From positions 1 through 64,000 of the forward strand of contig JAUMZD010000010.1 in the NCBI GenBank assembly GCA_030528325.1: a DNA stretch of 64,000 bases, in the 5' to 3' direction. The notes under the pieces are model-generated. The model saw only the letters and a program-made list of their open reading frames with translations. It searched no databases and was not told the DNA's origin. Position 1 is the stretch's first letter, and every line of letters begins with the position of its first letter. The position numbers were made by a program, and so were the translations under genes. This DNA is from Lautropia sp. (lineage in GTDB: Bacteria; Pseudomonadota; Gammaproteobacteria; Burkholderiales; Burkholderiaceae_E). This document shows positions 17,339 to 27,788 of this stretch, in pieces.

Positions 17339-18649
17339 TCACTCGCAGCTGCGCGGCGTGATCTTCTTCTCTTTCGCGTAACGGTCGGCATAGTCCGCCA
17401 CCAGCGGATTCACCATGTCGGGATCACCCTGATACCAGTCGGACACCACGGTCCACTTGGCGCCATCCCACTCGGCGATGCGTGCCCAGTCGGTGCCCAT
17501 GTGGTTGGCACAGCTCGTCTGGATCGGCTTCAGCACATTGCCGAAGCCCAGCTCATCGAGGCGTTCCTGCGTGAGGTTCAGGTTCTCCAGCCCCCATTTC
17601 ACCTGTTCGGGCGTCATCACCTTGCCCTTGCCGAATTTTTCCTGTGCCGCACGAACCGCCTCCACCTGGAGCATCGCGATCACCATGCCACGGGTATGAG
17701 CCATCGACCCCAGCTCATTGGCATTCTTGCCGGTGCCCTTGCCCTTGTCGTAGAGCATGGTCTTGATTTCGTCATGCACCTTGCCGCGCTCGGCCGTGTT
17801 GTGGATCGTGACGGTCTTGTACCCTTTGGCGTTCTTGCCGATGTCCTTCACGTCGTGATCGGAGCCGGCCCACCAGATCGAATAGATCTTGTCACGTGCA
17901 TAACCGGTGGCCTGGGCCTCGCGGATCGCCGTCGGCGTCATCACGCCGGCCGACCACAGCAGCACGTAATCCGGGCGCAGCTTGCGAATCTGGAGCCAGG
18001 TGGATTTCTGCTCGACGCCCGGCGCCGTCACCGGCAGCAGCTGCAGGTCGAAGCCTTCCTTTTCAGCCCGTTTCTTCAGCAGCGGAATCGGCTCCTTGCC
18101 ATAGGGCGAATCGTGGTAGACCAGCGCGATCTTCTTGCCCTTGAGCGACTTGTCCTTTTTCAGGATGTCCTGAATGATCGAGTCGGCCGCCGTCCAGTAG
18201 GTGCCCAGCATCGGGAAGTTCCACTCGAAGACCTTGCCATCGGCCGACTGCGACAGGCCATAGCCCACGGTGATGATCGGCATCTTGTCCTTCGGCGCCT
18301 TGTCACTGACGGCGAAGGTGATGCCGGTGGACTGCGTGTCGAAACCGGCTGCCCCACCGCCCTTGTTCTTCAGGCGCTCATAGCACTCGACGCCCTTGCC
18401 GGTGTCATAGGCCGTTTCACATTCCTCGAAGGCGATCTTCACACCATTGACGCCCCCCTTCTCGTTCACCAGCTTCAGATAGTCCTGCTTGCCGTCGGCC
18501 CAGACGATGCCGAGCGGCGCGAACTGGCCGGTACGATAGACCAGCAGCGGCACGAACTGCTCCTGAGCCTGCACCGCAGACGAGGCCGCCAGACCGCCCA
18601 TGCCGGCAACGACCGCGGCAGCGGCAACAGCAACTTTTCTGAATGTCAT
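17339..18649 (-). CDS. livK: LIV-type ABC transporter substrate-binding protein
   Basis: A 436-residue periplasmic binding protein of the leucine/amide type. ATG 18649 with AGGAG upstream. Signal peptide MTFRKVAVAAAAVVAGMGGL to about residue 28 (VQAQ). The mature part has the two-lobe pattern, with GVNGVKIAFEECETAYDTGK and a cluster of aromatic residues in the hinge region (YSIWWAGSDHD). It delivers substrate to LivH/LivM. The family includes binders of aromatic acids and amides as well as branched-chain amino acids; neighbouring CoA ligases argue for a carboxylic acid other than leucine. Confidence 0.9.
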   Translation of the reverse strand: MTFRKVAVAAAAVVAGMGGLAASSAVQAQEQFVPLLVYRTGQFAPLGIVWADGKQDYLKLVNEKGGVNGVKIAFEECETAYDTGKGVECYERLKNKGGGAAGFDTQSTGITFAVSDKAPKDKMPIITVGYGLSQSADGKVFEWNFPMLGTYWTAADSIIQDILKKDKSLKGKKIALVYHDSPYGKEPIPLLKKRAEKEGFDLQLLPVTAPGVEQKSTWLQIRKLRPDYVLLWSAGVMTPTAIREAQATGYARDKIYSIWWAGSDHDVKDIGKNAKGYKTVTIHNTAERGKVHDEIKTMLYDKGKGTGKNANELGSMAHTRGMVIAMLQVEAVRAAQEKFGKGKVMTPEQVKWGLENLNLTQERLDELGFGNVLKPIQTSCANHMGTDWARIAEWDGAKWTVVSDWYQGDPDMVNPLVADYADRYAKEKKITPRSCE

Positions 18650-18773
18650 GTGTGTATCTCCTAATGATTGTTCGGGAAAGATTTCCCAGGGCGGGCGATC
18701 TCTGGCGCCCTTCAAGGTCATGCAGGATGGTGGCCAGCCATGCACGGCGCACGCTGGTCCACCGCGAAGCGTG

Positions 18774-19838
18774 TCAATGCGGGAAAGGCCAGACACGCAG
18801 TTTCTGCCGGGTGGTGGCCCACAGCTTGGCCAGACCATGCGGCTCGACGATCAGGAAGAACACGATCAGCGCGCCGAACACCATGTGCTCCAGATAGGTG
18901 GCGGTGGCCGTCGAAATGGGCAGCCCCATCCAGTGCGGCACGTAGTTCAGCAAGAGCGGCAGCAGCACGAAGAAGGCGGCGCCGAACATGCTGCCCACGA
19001 TCGAGCCCAGACCACCGATGATCACCATGAAGAGCAGTTGCAGCGAGCGATCCAGACCGAAGGCGGCGGGCTCCCAGGCGCCCAGGTGCACGAAGCCCCA
19101 CAGCGCCCCGGCCACCCCCACGATGAAGGAACTGACGGCAAAGGCCGAAAGCTTCGCATAGGTGGGCCGGATCCCGATGACGGCAGCCGCCACGTCCATG
19201 TCACGAATCGCCATCCACTCGCGACCGATCGCGCTGCGCACCATGTTCTTGCAGGCCAGTGCCACCAGCGACAGGATGATCAGGCAGAACAGGTACTTCT
19301 CGACCGGCGTGTCGATGCGCCAGCCAAGAACCGACAACGGCCCGGCGCTGACGGAACCGGAGGAGGAGTTGTTCGTGATCCAGCCTGCCCGGCTCGTGAG
19401 CCAATCGACGAAGAACTGCGCGGCCAGCGTGGCAACCGCCAGATACAGCCCCCGGATGCGCAGGCTGGGCAGACCGAAGAACACGCCGAACACCATCGCG
19501 ATCACGCCCCCGCCGATCAGCGACACGAGCAGCGGCATGTCCTCGATGCGCACCTGAAGGTTGTAGGCGGCATACGCGCCCACCGCCATGAAGGCGCCGG
19601 TGCCGAGCGAGATCTGGCCACAGTAGCCCACCAGGATGTTGAGGCCCAGCGCCGCCAGCGACATGATCAGGAACGGGATCAGTACCGCCTGAAAGACGTA
19701 GTTGCTGACGAACAGCGGGATGCCGACGAAGGCGATCAGCAGGATGCCGGCGATGGCCCAGCGATCCTGCAACACCGGGAAGATCTGCTGGTCGGCCGCG
19801 TAAGTCGTCTTGAATTGTCCGTTTTCACGGTAGAACAT
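18774..19838 (-). CDS. livM: LIV-type ABC transporter permease (LivM)
   Basis: A 354-residue membrane protein starting at ATG 19838 with GAGGAG upstream. About nine to ten hydrophobic segments; LNILVGYCGQISLGTGAFMAVGAYAAY is the typical LivM region and GLGSIVGSMFGAAFF the conserved coupling-loop part (GGLGS). It pairs with LivH to form the channel. It lies 22 bp behind livH. Confidence 0.92.
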   Translation of the reverse strand: MFYRENGQFKTTYAADQQIFPVLQDRWAIAGILLIAFVGIPLFVSNYVFQAVLIPFLIMSLAALGLNILVGYCGQISLGTGAFMAVGAYAAYNLQVRIEDMPLLVSLIGGGVIAMVFGVFFGLPSLRIRGLYLAVATLAAQFFVDWLTSRAGWITNNSSSGSVSAGPLSVLGWRIDTPVEKYLFCLIILSLVALACKNMVRSAIGREWMAIRDMDVAAAVIGIRPTYAKLSAFAVSSFIVGVAGALWGFVHLGAWEPAAFGLDRSLQLLFMVIIGGLGSIVGSMFGAAFFVLLPLLLNYVPHWMGLPISTATATYLEHMVFGALIVFFLIVEPHGLAKLWATTRQKLRVWPFPH

Positions 19839-19860
19839 GATGATTGCTCCTCTGTCGCCG

Positions 19861-20790
19861 TCAGACGCGGTCGATGATCTTGTCGCCGAACAGCCCTTGT
19901 GGCCGCACCAGCAGGAAGCAGAGCGCCAGACCATAGGCGAACCATGCCTCGATGCCACCACCGACCATCGGTCCCAGATAGACCTCGGCCAGCTTCTCGC
20001 CCACACCGATGATCAGGCCACCGATGATGGCCCCCGGCAGCGACGTGAGCCCGCCGAGGATCACGACCGGCAGCGCCTTCATCGCCACCAGCGACAGCGA
20101 GTACTGCACCCCGAGCTTCGAGCCCCAGATGATGCCGACGACCAGGGCCACGGCACCGGCCACCGACCAGATGATGACCCAGATGCGCGACAGCGGAATG
20201 CCGATCGACTGGGCGGCCTGGTGATCATCGGCCACGGCCCGCAGCGCACGGCCCGTCTTCGTCTTCTGGAAGAAAAGGCTCAGGCACACGACCAGCAGGG
20301 CGGCGACGCAGGCGGCATACAGGTCTTCCAGGCTGACGAGCACGCCGCCCTCGAAGACATCCTCCAGCAGGAAGAGCGGATCCTTTGGCATGCCCACATC
20401 CAGACTGTAGACCTCGCTGCCGAAGATCAGCGGCCCCAGGCCATCGAGGAAGTACGCGATGCCCAGCGTCGCCATCAGCAGCGTGATCGGCTCCTGGTTG
20501 ACCAGATAGCGCAGTGCAAGCCGCTCGATCAGCCAGGCCACGCCGATCATGATCACCAGCGCCACGATCATGGCCAGCAGGTTGCCGACGAAGCCGGGCT
20601 CCATGCCCAGCCAGGCCGGAATCCACTCGGCAAAGCGCGCCATGACGAGCGCCGAGAACAGCACCATCGCCCCCTGGGCGAAATTGAAGACGCCGGATGC
20701 CTTGAAGATCAGCACGAAGCCGATGGCGATCAGCGCATACAGCGTGCCTACCATCAGGCCGCCGAACAGAGTTTCCAGAAAGAATGCCAT
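19861..20790 (-). CDS. livH: LIV-type ABC transporter permease (LivH)
   Basis: A 309-residue membrane protein with about eight hydrophobic segments. It opens with LFGGLMVGTLYALIAIGFVL and FNFAQGAMVLFSAL, the N-terminal LivH signatures, and contains ALRAVADDHQAAQSIGI, the cytoplasmic coupling helix. Ends with LLVRPQGLFGDKIIDRV, also typical. Part of the importer operon between livG and livM. Confidence 0.93.
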   Translation of the reverse strand: MAFFLETLFGGLMVGTLYALIAIGFVLIFKASGVFNFAQGAMVLFSALVMARFAEWIPAWLGMEPGFVGNLLAMIVALVIMIGVAWLIERLALRYLVNQEPITLLMATLGIAYFLDGLGPLIFGSEVYSLDVGMPKDPLFLLEDVFEGGVLVSLEDLYAACVAALLVVCLSLFFQKTKTGRALRAVADDHQAAQSIGIPLSRIWVIIWSVAGAVALVVGIIWGSKLGVQYSLSLVAMKALPVVILGGLTSLPGAIIGGLIIGVGEKLAEVYLGPMVGGGIEAWFAYGLALCFLLVRPQGLFGDKIIDRV

Positions 20791-20855
20791 GTGCGACTCC
20801 TCAATGACCGGCGACCAGGAAAACGGATCGGAAAATCATGTCTCGCCCTCCTGTC

Positions 20856-21719
20856 TCAGTGACTGACGCCCAGATAGGCGCGGATCACATCCTCGTTGTC
20901 GCGCACTTCTTCCGGTGCGCCGTCGCCAATCTTCTTGCCGTAGTCGAGCACCACCACGCGATCGCTGATGTCCATCACGACGCCCATGTCATGTTCGATC
21001 AGCACGATCGTGGTGCGGAACTCGTCGTTCAGATCGAGGATGAAGCGGCACATGTCCTGCTTTTCCTCGACGTTCATGCCGGCCATCGGCTCGTCGAGCA
21101 GCAGCACCTGCGGCTCCATCGCCAGTGCCCGCCCAAGATCCACCCGCTTCTGAAGGCCATAAGGCAGCTGACCAACCGGTGTCTTGCGATGGGCCTGGAT
21201 CTCCAGAAAGTCGATGATGTGCTCGACGAACTCGCGATGCTCGATTTCCTCGCGCTGGGCAGGCCCCACCCGAAGTGCCTGCAGGAACAGGTTGCTGCGG
21301 ATCTTCAGGTTGCGCCCGGTCATGATGTTGTCGAGCACGCTCATGCCCTTGAAGAGCGCCAGGTTCTGGAAGGTGCGTGCCACCCCCATCTCGGCCACCT
21401 GACGGCTGTTCATGTGTCCGAAGGTCTGCCCGCGGAAGGTGATCTTGCCTTCGCTGGGCGTGTAGACGCCGTTGATACAGTTCAGCATCGAACTCTTGCC
21501 GGCACCGTTGGGGCCGATGATCGAACGGATCTCGTGCTCACGGACGTTGAAACTGATGTCGGTCAGTGCGTTGACGCCGCCAAAGCGCAGGCTGATGTTC
21601 TGGATGTCCAGAATCACGTCGCCGATGCGGCGACCCTTGCCTGCACCGCCTTCGGCCGGCATGGCGGCGGGCTGCTCGCCCAGGGCCGTGCTCATTTCCT
21701 GATTCATGGCATTGCTCAT
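20856..21719 (-). CDS. livG: LIV-type ABC transporter ATP-binding protein (LivG)
   Basis: A 287-residue ATPase. Walker A GPNGAGKSS, Q-loop ARTFQNLALF, signature LPYGLQKRVDLGRAL, Walker B VLLLDEPMAG and switch LIEHDM. The first 35 residues are a variable, Ala/Glu-rich extension. Its ATG overlaps the stop of the upstream acyl-CoA synthetase gene by four bases (ATGA), so the two are translationally coupled, linking import and activation. Confidence 0.93.
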   Translation of the reverse strand: MSNAMNQEMSTALGEQPAAMPAEGGAGKGRRIGDVILDIQNISLRFGGVNALTDISFNVREHEIRSIIGPNGAGKSSMLNCINGVYTPSEGKITFRGQTFGHMNSRQVAEMGVARTFQNLALFKGMSVLDNIMTGRNLKIRSNLFLQALRVGPAQREEIEHREFVEHIIDFLEIQAHRKTPVGQLPYGLQKRVDLGRALAMEPQVLLLDEPMAGMNVEEKQDMCRFILDLNDEFRTTIVLIEHDMGVVMDISDRVVVLDYGKKIGDGAPEEVRDNEDVIRAYLGVSH

Positions 21720-23662
21720 GCGGCCTCCTGCTCGGGCGGGGTTTGCGGGGGAAAGACCCTGGCCTCCAGAATCTTCAGGGTGGCACTGACCTTGCCGGTG
21801 CGGCCATCCTCGAACTTGACGGCAGTCTCGATGAACTGTTCGGTGCGGCCGTCATAGAGCGCATCGATCAGCACGCCGTACTTTTCGGCGATGAAGCCAC
21901 GGCGCACCTTGCGGGTACGGGTCAGCTCGTCATCATCCGGATCCAGCTCCTTGTGCAGCACGAGGAAACGCGCGATCTGCGTGCTTTCCATGCCCTCTTC
22001 GGCGGCCAGGCCGGCATTGACCTTCTCGACGCATTCCCGCATCAGTTCCAGCACGGCGTCCTTGCCGGCCAGATCCACGTAACCCGTATAAGGCAGGTTG
22101 CGCCGCTCGGCCCAGTTGCCCACCGCTTCGAGATCGATGTTGAGGAAGGCACAGACCTTGTCGCGGTCATGCCCGAAGCAGACGGCCTCCTTGATCTGCG
22201 GAAAGATCTTCAACTTGTTTTCGATGTAGTTCGGTGCAAACATCGCGCCGTTGGCGAGCTTGCCCACATCCTTGGCCCGGTCGATGATGTGCAGATGGCC
22301 ATCATGGTCGATCATGCCGGCATCACCCGTACGGAAATAACCGTTTTCGTCGATGACCTCGGCCGTCGCGTCCGGTCGCTTGTAATACTCCTTCAGCACC
22401 GACACGCCCTTGACCAGCACCTCACCGTTGTCGGCCAGTTTCAGCTCGATGCCCGGCGCCGCCTCACCGACGCTGTTGAGCTTGACGCGACCATCGCGCT
22501 GAAGACAGACATAGGCACAGGTTTCGGTCTGCCCATAGAGCTGCTTCAGGTTGATGCCGATCGAGCGGAAGAAACGGAACAGATCCGGCCCGATGGCAGC
22601 CCCGGCGGTGTAGGCCACCTTGATGCGCGACAGCCCAAGCGTGTTGCGCAACGGTGAATAGACGAGCACGTCCCCGATCGCGTACTTGAAGCGATCCCAG
22701 CCACTGACGGGTTTGCCATCGAGCAGGTCGGCACCGATGCGTCCGGCCAGGATCATGAACTTCTTGTAGAGCCACTGCTCGAAGCGCTTGGCATCCTCCA
22801 TCCGGATCGACACCGAGGTCAGCATGCCCTCGAAGACCCGGGGCGGCGCAAAGTAATAGGAAGGCCCGATTTCCCGCAGGTCGATGATGACGGTCTCGGC
22901 CGACTCGGGACAGTTGATCGTGAAGCCGGCCACCAGCCATTGGGCCACCGAGAACAGGTAGTCGCCCACCCAGGCCGGCGGCAGGTAGGACATGACGTTG
23001 TCGTGTTCGTTCAGGTGGTCTGTTTCGATCCCGCCCTTGGCGGCGCCGATGAAACTGGCGTGTGTCTGACACACGCCCTTCGGCCGGCCGGTGGTGCCCG
23101 AGGTGTAGAGGATCACCGCCACGTCATCGGGCTGCACCTTTGCCACCAGTGCCTCGAAAAAGCCCGGGTGCTGCTGTTCATAGGCCTGGCCACGCTTGAC
23201 CAGATCGGCCACGCTGATCAGGCCGGGCGCATCGTAGTTGCGCATGCCACGCGGATCGTCATAGATGATGTGGGTCAGGCCCGGCACGCTTTCGCGCAGC
23301 ATCAGCAGCTTGTCGACCTGCTCCTGATCCTCGGCATAGGCGAAATGCACTTCGGCATCTTCGAGCACGAAAGCCATTTCATTGGCCACCGCATCCTGAT
23401 ACATCGGCACCGGCACGCCACGCAGGCTCTGCACGGCCAGGAAAGCCATGTACAGATGCGGCCGGTTGTCGCTGATCAGCGCCAGATGGTGCCCTTCACC
23501 GAAGCCCAGCGAGGCCAGGCCACCCGCCATCCAGCGGACTTCTTGAGCGGTTTTCGCCCAGCTCCAGGTCTGCCAGATGCCGTACTCCTTCTCTCGCATG
23601 GCAGTCGCCTCAGGGCGCTCACCAGCATGCTTCTGTAGCAGACTGGGGAAAGTAGTGGCCAT
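21716..23662 (-). CDS. long-chain acyl-CoA synthetase-like AMP-forming ligase
   Basis: A 648-residue adenylate-forming enzyme, first gene of the importer operon. ATG 23662 is preceded by a purine-rich AGAGGGGG; the frame extends 17 codons further but without a site. Motifs: ILYTSGTTGRPKG (phosphate-binding loop), YGQTETCAYV, NGYFRTGDAG and HIIDRAKDVGKLANG. Length and order match bacterial FAA1-type synthetases. It would convert an imported acid to its CoA ester. With the PaaK-type ligase at the end of the operon, two activating enzymes flank one importer. Confidence 0.88.
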   Translation of the reverse strand: MATTFPSLLQKHAGERPEATAMREKEYGIWQTWSWAKTAQEVRWMAGGLASLGFGEGHHLALISDNRPHLYMAFLAVQSLRGVPVPMYQDAVANEMAFVLEDAEVHFAYAEDQEQVDKLLMLRESVPGLTHIIYDDPRGMRNYDAPGLISVADLVKRGQAYEQQHPGFFEALVAKVQPDDVAVILYTSGTTGRPKGVCQTHASFIGAAKGGIETDHLNEHDNVMSYLPPAWVGDYLFSVAQWLVAGFTINCPESAETVIIDLREIGPSYYFAPPRVFEGMLTSVSIRMEDAKRFEQWLYKKFMILAGRIGADLLDGKPVSGWDRFKYAIGDVLVYSPLRNTLGLSRIKVAYTAGAAIGPDLFRFFRSIGINLKQLYGQTETCAYVCLQRDGRVKLNSVGEAAPGIELKLADNGEVLVKGVSVLKEYYKRPDATAEVIDENGYFRTGDAGMIDHDGHLHIIDRAKDVGKLANGAMFAPNYIENKLKIFPQIKEAVCFGHDRDKVCAFLNIDLEAVGNWAERRNLPYTGYVDLAGKDAVLELMRECVEKVNAGLAAEEGMESTQIARFLVLHKELDPDDDELTRTRKVRRGFIAEKYGVLIDALYDGRTEQFIETAVKFEDGRTGKVSATLKILEARVFPPQTPPEQEAA

Positions 23663-24303
23663 AAATGCCCCCTCTTGTCTCCGTGATCGTTCTTCTGAGA
23701 TCGGGGCGGACACAGCCGATGCGATGCGCGAAAAGACGCCTGCCAGACAGGGTCTGCTTCCACGAGCCTGCTGCCTTGGGCTTCGAAGCGCCCGCCGCGA
23801 ATGGGCTGCGACGGATGTCGCATCGCATCAAATGCTCCCAACCCCGATGTCGAAAGTCATTTGGCAGCACCATGCTAGGGCGAGTGCCCGGCTTTTTCAA
23901 CGAAACGCAGCAGGGGAAAGCCCTAGGTAGGGTGCCCGGGATGTCCTCACCGGTCAGGCCCTCCGGGAAGGTCGAACCACCTGAGCGATCAGTCGGCTTA
24001 CCAGAGGCATGCGACTGCGCCGAACCAAAAACCGCCGTTCAATCAATGGTTTGAAACAATTCGACCCGGTGGCGACATGAGCTTCGCCCCGGGCCTGAGC
24101 GCCGTTCCTGGCAGATGCCGAACCCGCTCGCTCATGCCCGGAAGCGGGCTGGAGCGGTTCAAAGGCTGTCACTTTTTGCCCCTCGTTTGACACCAAGTGC
24201 CACGTCACCCACCGGATGGATGACACGATTTCGCAGGTCTGCAACAGGACGGACAGGATCAGGGGCGCCTGTTGCCTTGCAGCAAAAGCGCCCGCCCCCC
24301 CTT
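23663..24303. other. intergenic stretch of 641 bp
   Basis: Between the acyl-CoA synthetase start and the metE stop. Open frames here are short and not protein-like. Two imperfect direct copies of a TAGGG...GTGCCCGG block lie at about 23876-23891 and 23926-23940. The promoter of the importer operon must lie here, but I see no convincing hexamer pair. Confidence 0.5.
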
Positions 24304-26670
24304 TCAGGACACGTTGGCCCTCAAGGTCTGGGCAGCGGCCACCATGTTGGCCAGCGCCGCCGTCACTTCAGGCCACTGACGTGTCTTCAGCCCGCAGTCC
24401 GGGTTCACCCACAGACGTTCGGCCGGGATGCGCGCGGCAGCCTTCTGCATCAGGTTCACGATGTGCTGCTTGCTCGGGATGTTGGGCGAATGGATGTCAT
24501 AGACGCCGGGACCAATCTCGTTCGGGTAGTTGAAATGATCGAAGGCATCCAGCAGCTCCATGTCCGAACGGGAGGTCTCGATCGTGATCACGTCGGCATC
24601 CATGTCGGCGATCGACGCGATGATGTCGTTGAACTCCGAATAGCACATGTGGGTGTGAATCTGCGTTTCATCGGCCACGCCATTGGCCGTGATGCGGAAA
24701 GACTCGACAGCCCAGTCCAGATACGTCTGCCATTGCGAACGGCGCAGCGGCAGCCCTTCACGCAACGCGGCCTCATCGATCTGGATGATGTGCACGCCCG
24801 CTTTCTCCAGGTCGATCACCTCCTCGCGGATCGCCAGCGCCAGCTGACGGCACGAGACCGAACGGGGCTGATCATCCCGCACGAAGGACCAGTTCAGCAT
24901 CGTGACCGGGCCGGTCAGCATCCCTTTCATCGGCTTGGCCGTCAGCGACTGGGCATAGGTGATCCAGTCCACCGTCATCGCCTTCGGACGGCTGATGTCA
25001 CCGAAGAGGATGGGCGGTTTGACACAACGCGAGCCATAGGACTGCACCCAGCCGAACTGGCTGAAGGCGTAACCGTCGAGCTGCTCGCCAAAATACTCGA
25101 CCATGTCGTTGCGCTCGGGTTCCCCGTGCACGAAGACATCCAGCCCCAGCGTTTCCTGCTCCCGCACGCAACGGGCAATTTCCTCCTGCATGGCTTTCTG
25201 ATAAGCCGCTGCGTCCATCTGCCCTGCCTTGAACTGGCTGCGGGCCTGACGGATTTCAGCCGTCTGGGGGAAGGAGCCGATGGTCGTGGTCGGGAAGCGG
25301 GGCAGGCGCAGATGAGCGGCCTGCTTCGACGCCCGTTGGGCATAAGCCGAGTGGCGCTGTCCGAAGCTGGCGTCGATCCTGTCGAGTGCCGCCTTCACGG
25401 CCGGGTTGTTCACCCGCGGAGACTGACGGCGGCTGTCGAGGGCGGCCCGGTTGGCATCCAGCGCGGCACGTACGGCATCGCGTCCCTGATTCAGCGCGGT
25501 GGCCAGCACCTGAAGCTCTTCGAGTTTCTGAACCGCAAAGGCCAGCCACGACTTCAGTTCGGCATCCAGCTTCTCTTCGCTGCCCAGATCGACCGGCACG
25601 TGCAGCAGTGAGCAGGACGGCGCAATCCAGAGACGATCCCCCAGGCGCTTCGCCAACGGCTCCAGCCAGTCCAGCGTGGCGTTCAGATCCGTCTTCCAGA
25701 TGTTGCGGCCATCGATGACACCCAGCGACAACACCTTGTGGTCCGGCAGCAGATTCAGCAGCGGCAACACATCCTCACGGCCACGGATGGCATCGACATG
25801 CAGGCCTGCCACCGGCAGATTCGCGGCAATATAGGCGTTGTCCTGCAGCTGACCGAAGTAACTCGCGACCAGCAGCTTGAGTCTGGCTGACTTGAACTCA
25901 TGGTAGGCCCGATTCAGCGCATGCTGCCACGCCTTGTCCAGCTCGGTCACCAGAATCGGCTCATCGATCTGCACCCACTCGACGCCCTGGGCCGCCAGCG
26001 TGTCGAGCAGTTCGACATACACCGGCAGCAAGCGGGGCAACAGGGCCAGACGATCGGAACCGTCCTTGCTCTTGCCAATGGCCAGATAGGTCACCGGGCC
26101 GATGATGACGGGTTTGGCCTCGACACCCTGGGCCCGGGCTTCGGCCAGCTGTTCGAGCAGACGCGAGGCATCGAGCCGGAACTGGGTGTCCGCGGTGAAT
26201 TCCGGCACGATGTAGTGGTAGTTGGTGTCGAACCACTTGGTCATTTCACCGGCTGCCACCCCTTCAACCGGCCCAGCATGGGCATGGCCTGCACAGCACG
26301 TCCCGGCACTCGCGTCGTCGGCAGCCGCCGGAGCCACAGCCGTTCCGCTGCCCGCGTGCACATGAGGGGCCGACTGGCCACGGGCCAGACGGAAATAGTT
26401 GTCCAGCACGTCTCCCTGGAACCCCTGTACACGCGCCGGCAGGTTGCCAAGGGTGAAGCTCATGTCGAGCACCTGATCATAAAAGGCGAAATCACCGACC
26501 GGCACCAGATCAAGCGCGGCCTGCTGCTGCCAGTGACGGCTGCGCAACTGTGCGCCCAATGCTTTCAGCGCGTCCAGGGAGGACTGGCCTTTCCAATAGG
26601 ATTCAAGCGCGAATTTAAGCTCGCGTCGGGCGCCGATGCGCGGGAAGCCGAGGTTGTGGGTGCGTGCCAT
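24304..26670 (-). CDS. metE: cobalamin-independent methionine synthase
   Basis: A 788-residue MetE, which transfers the methyl group of 5-methyltetrahydropteroyltriglutamate to homocysteine. N-terminal barrel signature [13 protein letters not shown]; catalytic barrel with [12 protein letters not shown]; zinc ligands in [11 protein letters not shown] and [10 protein letters not shown] are intact. It is some 30 residues longer than usual because of an insertion at about residues 99-141, rich in Ala, Gly, His and Cys (contains [11 protein letters not shown]), just before [12 protein letters not shown]. The insertion lies in the N-terminal barrel away from the active-site motifs. Divergent from metR, which presumably activates it. 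Confidence 0.96.
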   Translation of the reverse strand: MARTHNLGFPRIGARRELKFALESYWKGQSSLDALKALGAQLRSRHWQQQAALDLVPVGDFAFYDQVLDMSFTLGNLPARVQGFQGDVLDNYFRLARGQSAPHVHAGSGTAVAPAAADDASAGTCCAGHAHAGPVEGVAAGEMTKWFDTNYHYIVPEFTADTQFRLDASRLLEQLAEARAQGVEAKPVIIGPVTYLAIGKSKDGSDRLALLPRLLPVYVELLDTLAAQGVEWVQIDEPILVTELDKAWQHALNRAYHEFKSARLKLLVASYFGQLQDNAYIAANLPVAGLHVDAIRGREDVLPLLNLLPDHKVLSLGVIDGRNIWKTDLNATLDWLEPLAKRLGDRLWIAPSCSLLHVPVDLGSEEKLDAELKSWLAFAVQKLEELQVLATALNQGRDAVRAALDANRAALDSRRQSPRVNNPAVKAALDRIDASFGQRHSAYAQRASKQAAHLRLPRFPTTTIGSFPQTAEIRQARSQFKAGQMDAAAYQKAMQEEIARCVREQETLGLDVFVHGEPERNDMVEYFGEQLDGYAFSQFGWVQSYGSRCVKPPILFGDISRPKAMTVDWITYAQSLTAKPMKGMLTGPVTMLNWSFVRDDQPRSVSCRQLALAIREEVIDLEKAGVHIIQIDEAALREGLPLRRSQWQTYLDWAVESFRITANGVADETQIHTHMCYSEFNDIIASIADMDADVITIETSRSDMELLDAFDHFNYPNEIGPGVYDIHSPNIPSKQHIVNLMQKAAARIPAERLWVNPDCGLKTRQWPEVTAALANMVAAAQTLRANVS

Positions 26671-26846
26671 GAAGAAAGCTCCGTGAAGTGAGGAGGGGCA
26701 GGAAGGAACGGCGACATCCCGAATCCCGGCTAGGGCGCGGCCAGAAAACCCGTCCGGATTCTCCGTCGTTCAGAATGTCGTCATGCGATGGCTCGGCATC
26801 TTAGGGAGTACAAGGCATGAAGAAAAATGGTATTTTTTCAGTGAAT

Positions 26847-26863
26847 CATGAATGAAATTCATG
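26847..26863. promoter_or_regulatory. MetR-type binding site between metE and metR
   Basis: CATGAA-TGAAA-TTCATG is a 17-bp palindrome containing a perfect TGAA-N5-TTCA, the known MetR recognition form. It ends 34 bp before the metR ATG and is about 180 bp from the metE start. A second TGAA and TTCA pair lies close by (26818-26840) with longer spacing. Confidence 0.7.
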
Positions 26864-26897
26864 TCATCGCTTCTGCTCCCCTCACCATTGGCCCACC

Positions 26898-27788
26898 ATG
26901 CTCGAACGCCAGCACCTTGAAATCATCCGCGCCGTTTCATCGCAAGGGTCGCTGACCGCGGCGGCCGAGACACTTCATCTGACCCAATCCGCGCTGAGCC
27001 ATGCCATACGCAAGCTGGAGGCACACCTCGGTCTGCTGATCTGGCATCGTGAAGGGCGCCAGCTTCGACCGACGCAGGCCGGACACTACCTGCTGGGGCT
27101 CGCCAACCGCCTGCTGCCGCAGCTCGAACACGCCGAGGTCGTGGTGCAGCAGTTCGCAGCCGGCGAACGGGGCACCCTGCGCATCGGGATGGAATGCCAT
27201 CCCTGCTATCAGTGGCTGCTGAAGGTGGTCTCCCCCTATCTGTCAGCCTGGCCGATGGTGGACGTGGACGTGAAGCAGAAGTTCCAGTTCGGCGGCATCG
27301 GCGCGCTGTTCAACCACGAGATCGACATGCTGGTCACGCCCGATCCACTGCAACGGGAAGGACTGCTCTTCGAGCCGGTCTTCGATTACGAGCAGGTACT
27401 CGTCGTGGGGCGCGAGCATGCCCTGGCACGACAGCAGCACGTCCTGCCCGATCAGCTGGCCAACGAAACCCTGATCACCTATCCGGTCAGCATCGACCGG
27501 CTCGACATCTTCACGCAGTTCCTGATGCCTGCCGGCATCACCCCCCGACGGCACAAGCCGATCGAGACGACCGACATCATGCTGCAGATGGTGGCCAGCG
27601 GCCGCGGCGTCACGGCCCTGCCCCGCTGGCTGGTCGAGGAAAATGCCGACCGGTTCGGGATCGTGCCACTGACACTGGGCGCCACAGGTATCGCCAAGCA
27701 GATCCACCTGGGCATCCGCGAGCAGGATGCCGGCATCGACTACGTACGCGCCTTCATGGCACAGGCACGGCGGCACGACGCACGCTGA
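26898..27788 (+). CDS. metR: LysR-type regulator of methionine biosynthesis
   Basis: A 296-residue LysR-type protein. N-terminal winged helix-turn-helix (SLTAAAETLHLTQSALSHAI, then RKLEAHLG), a linker helix and a two-lobe effector domain that in MetR senses homocysteine. The stretch RIGMECHPCYQWL is characteristic of MetR. Divergent position to metE and the palindrome at 26847-26863 support the assignment. It would activate metE and repress itself. Confidence 0.92.
   Translation: MLERQHLEIIRAVSSQGSLTAAAETLHLTQSALSHAIRKLEAHLGLLIWHREGRQLRPTQAGHYLLGLANRLLPQLEHAEVVVQQFAAGERGTLRIGMECHPCYQWLLKVVSPYLSAWPMVDVDVKQKFQFGGIGALFNHEIDMLVTPDPLQREGLLFEPVFDYEQVLVVGREHALARQQHVLPDQLANETLITYPVSIDRLDIFTQFLMPAGITPRRHKPIETTDIMLQMVASGRGVTALPRWLVEENADRFGIVPLTLGATGIAKQIHLGIREQDAGIDYVRAFMAQARRHDAR

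Noticed and set aside
23954-24244. 97-codon open frame on the minus strand before the acyl-CoA synthetase
   Set aside because: No ribosome binding site, no codon bias or recognisable motif.
24115-25611. 498-codon open frame opposite metE, and similar long frames opposite the liv genes
   Set aside because: No protein motifs; all are antisense shadows of well-supported genes.
26671-26897. Cobalamin or SAM riboswitch upstream of metE
   Set aside because: No B12-box or other conserved riboswitch core seen; the MetR palindrome explains control.
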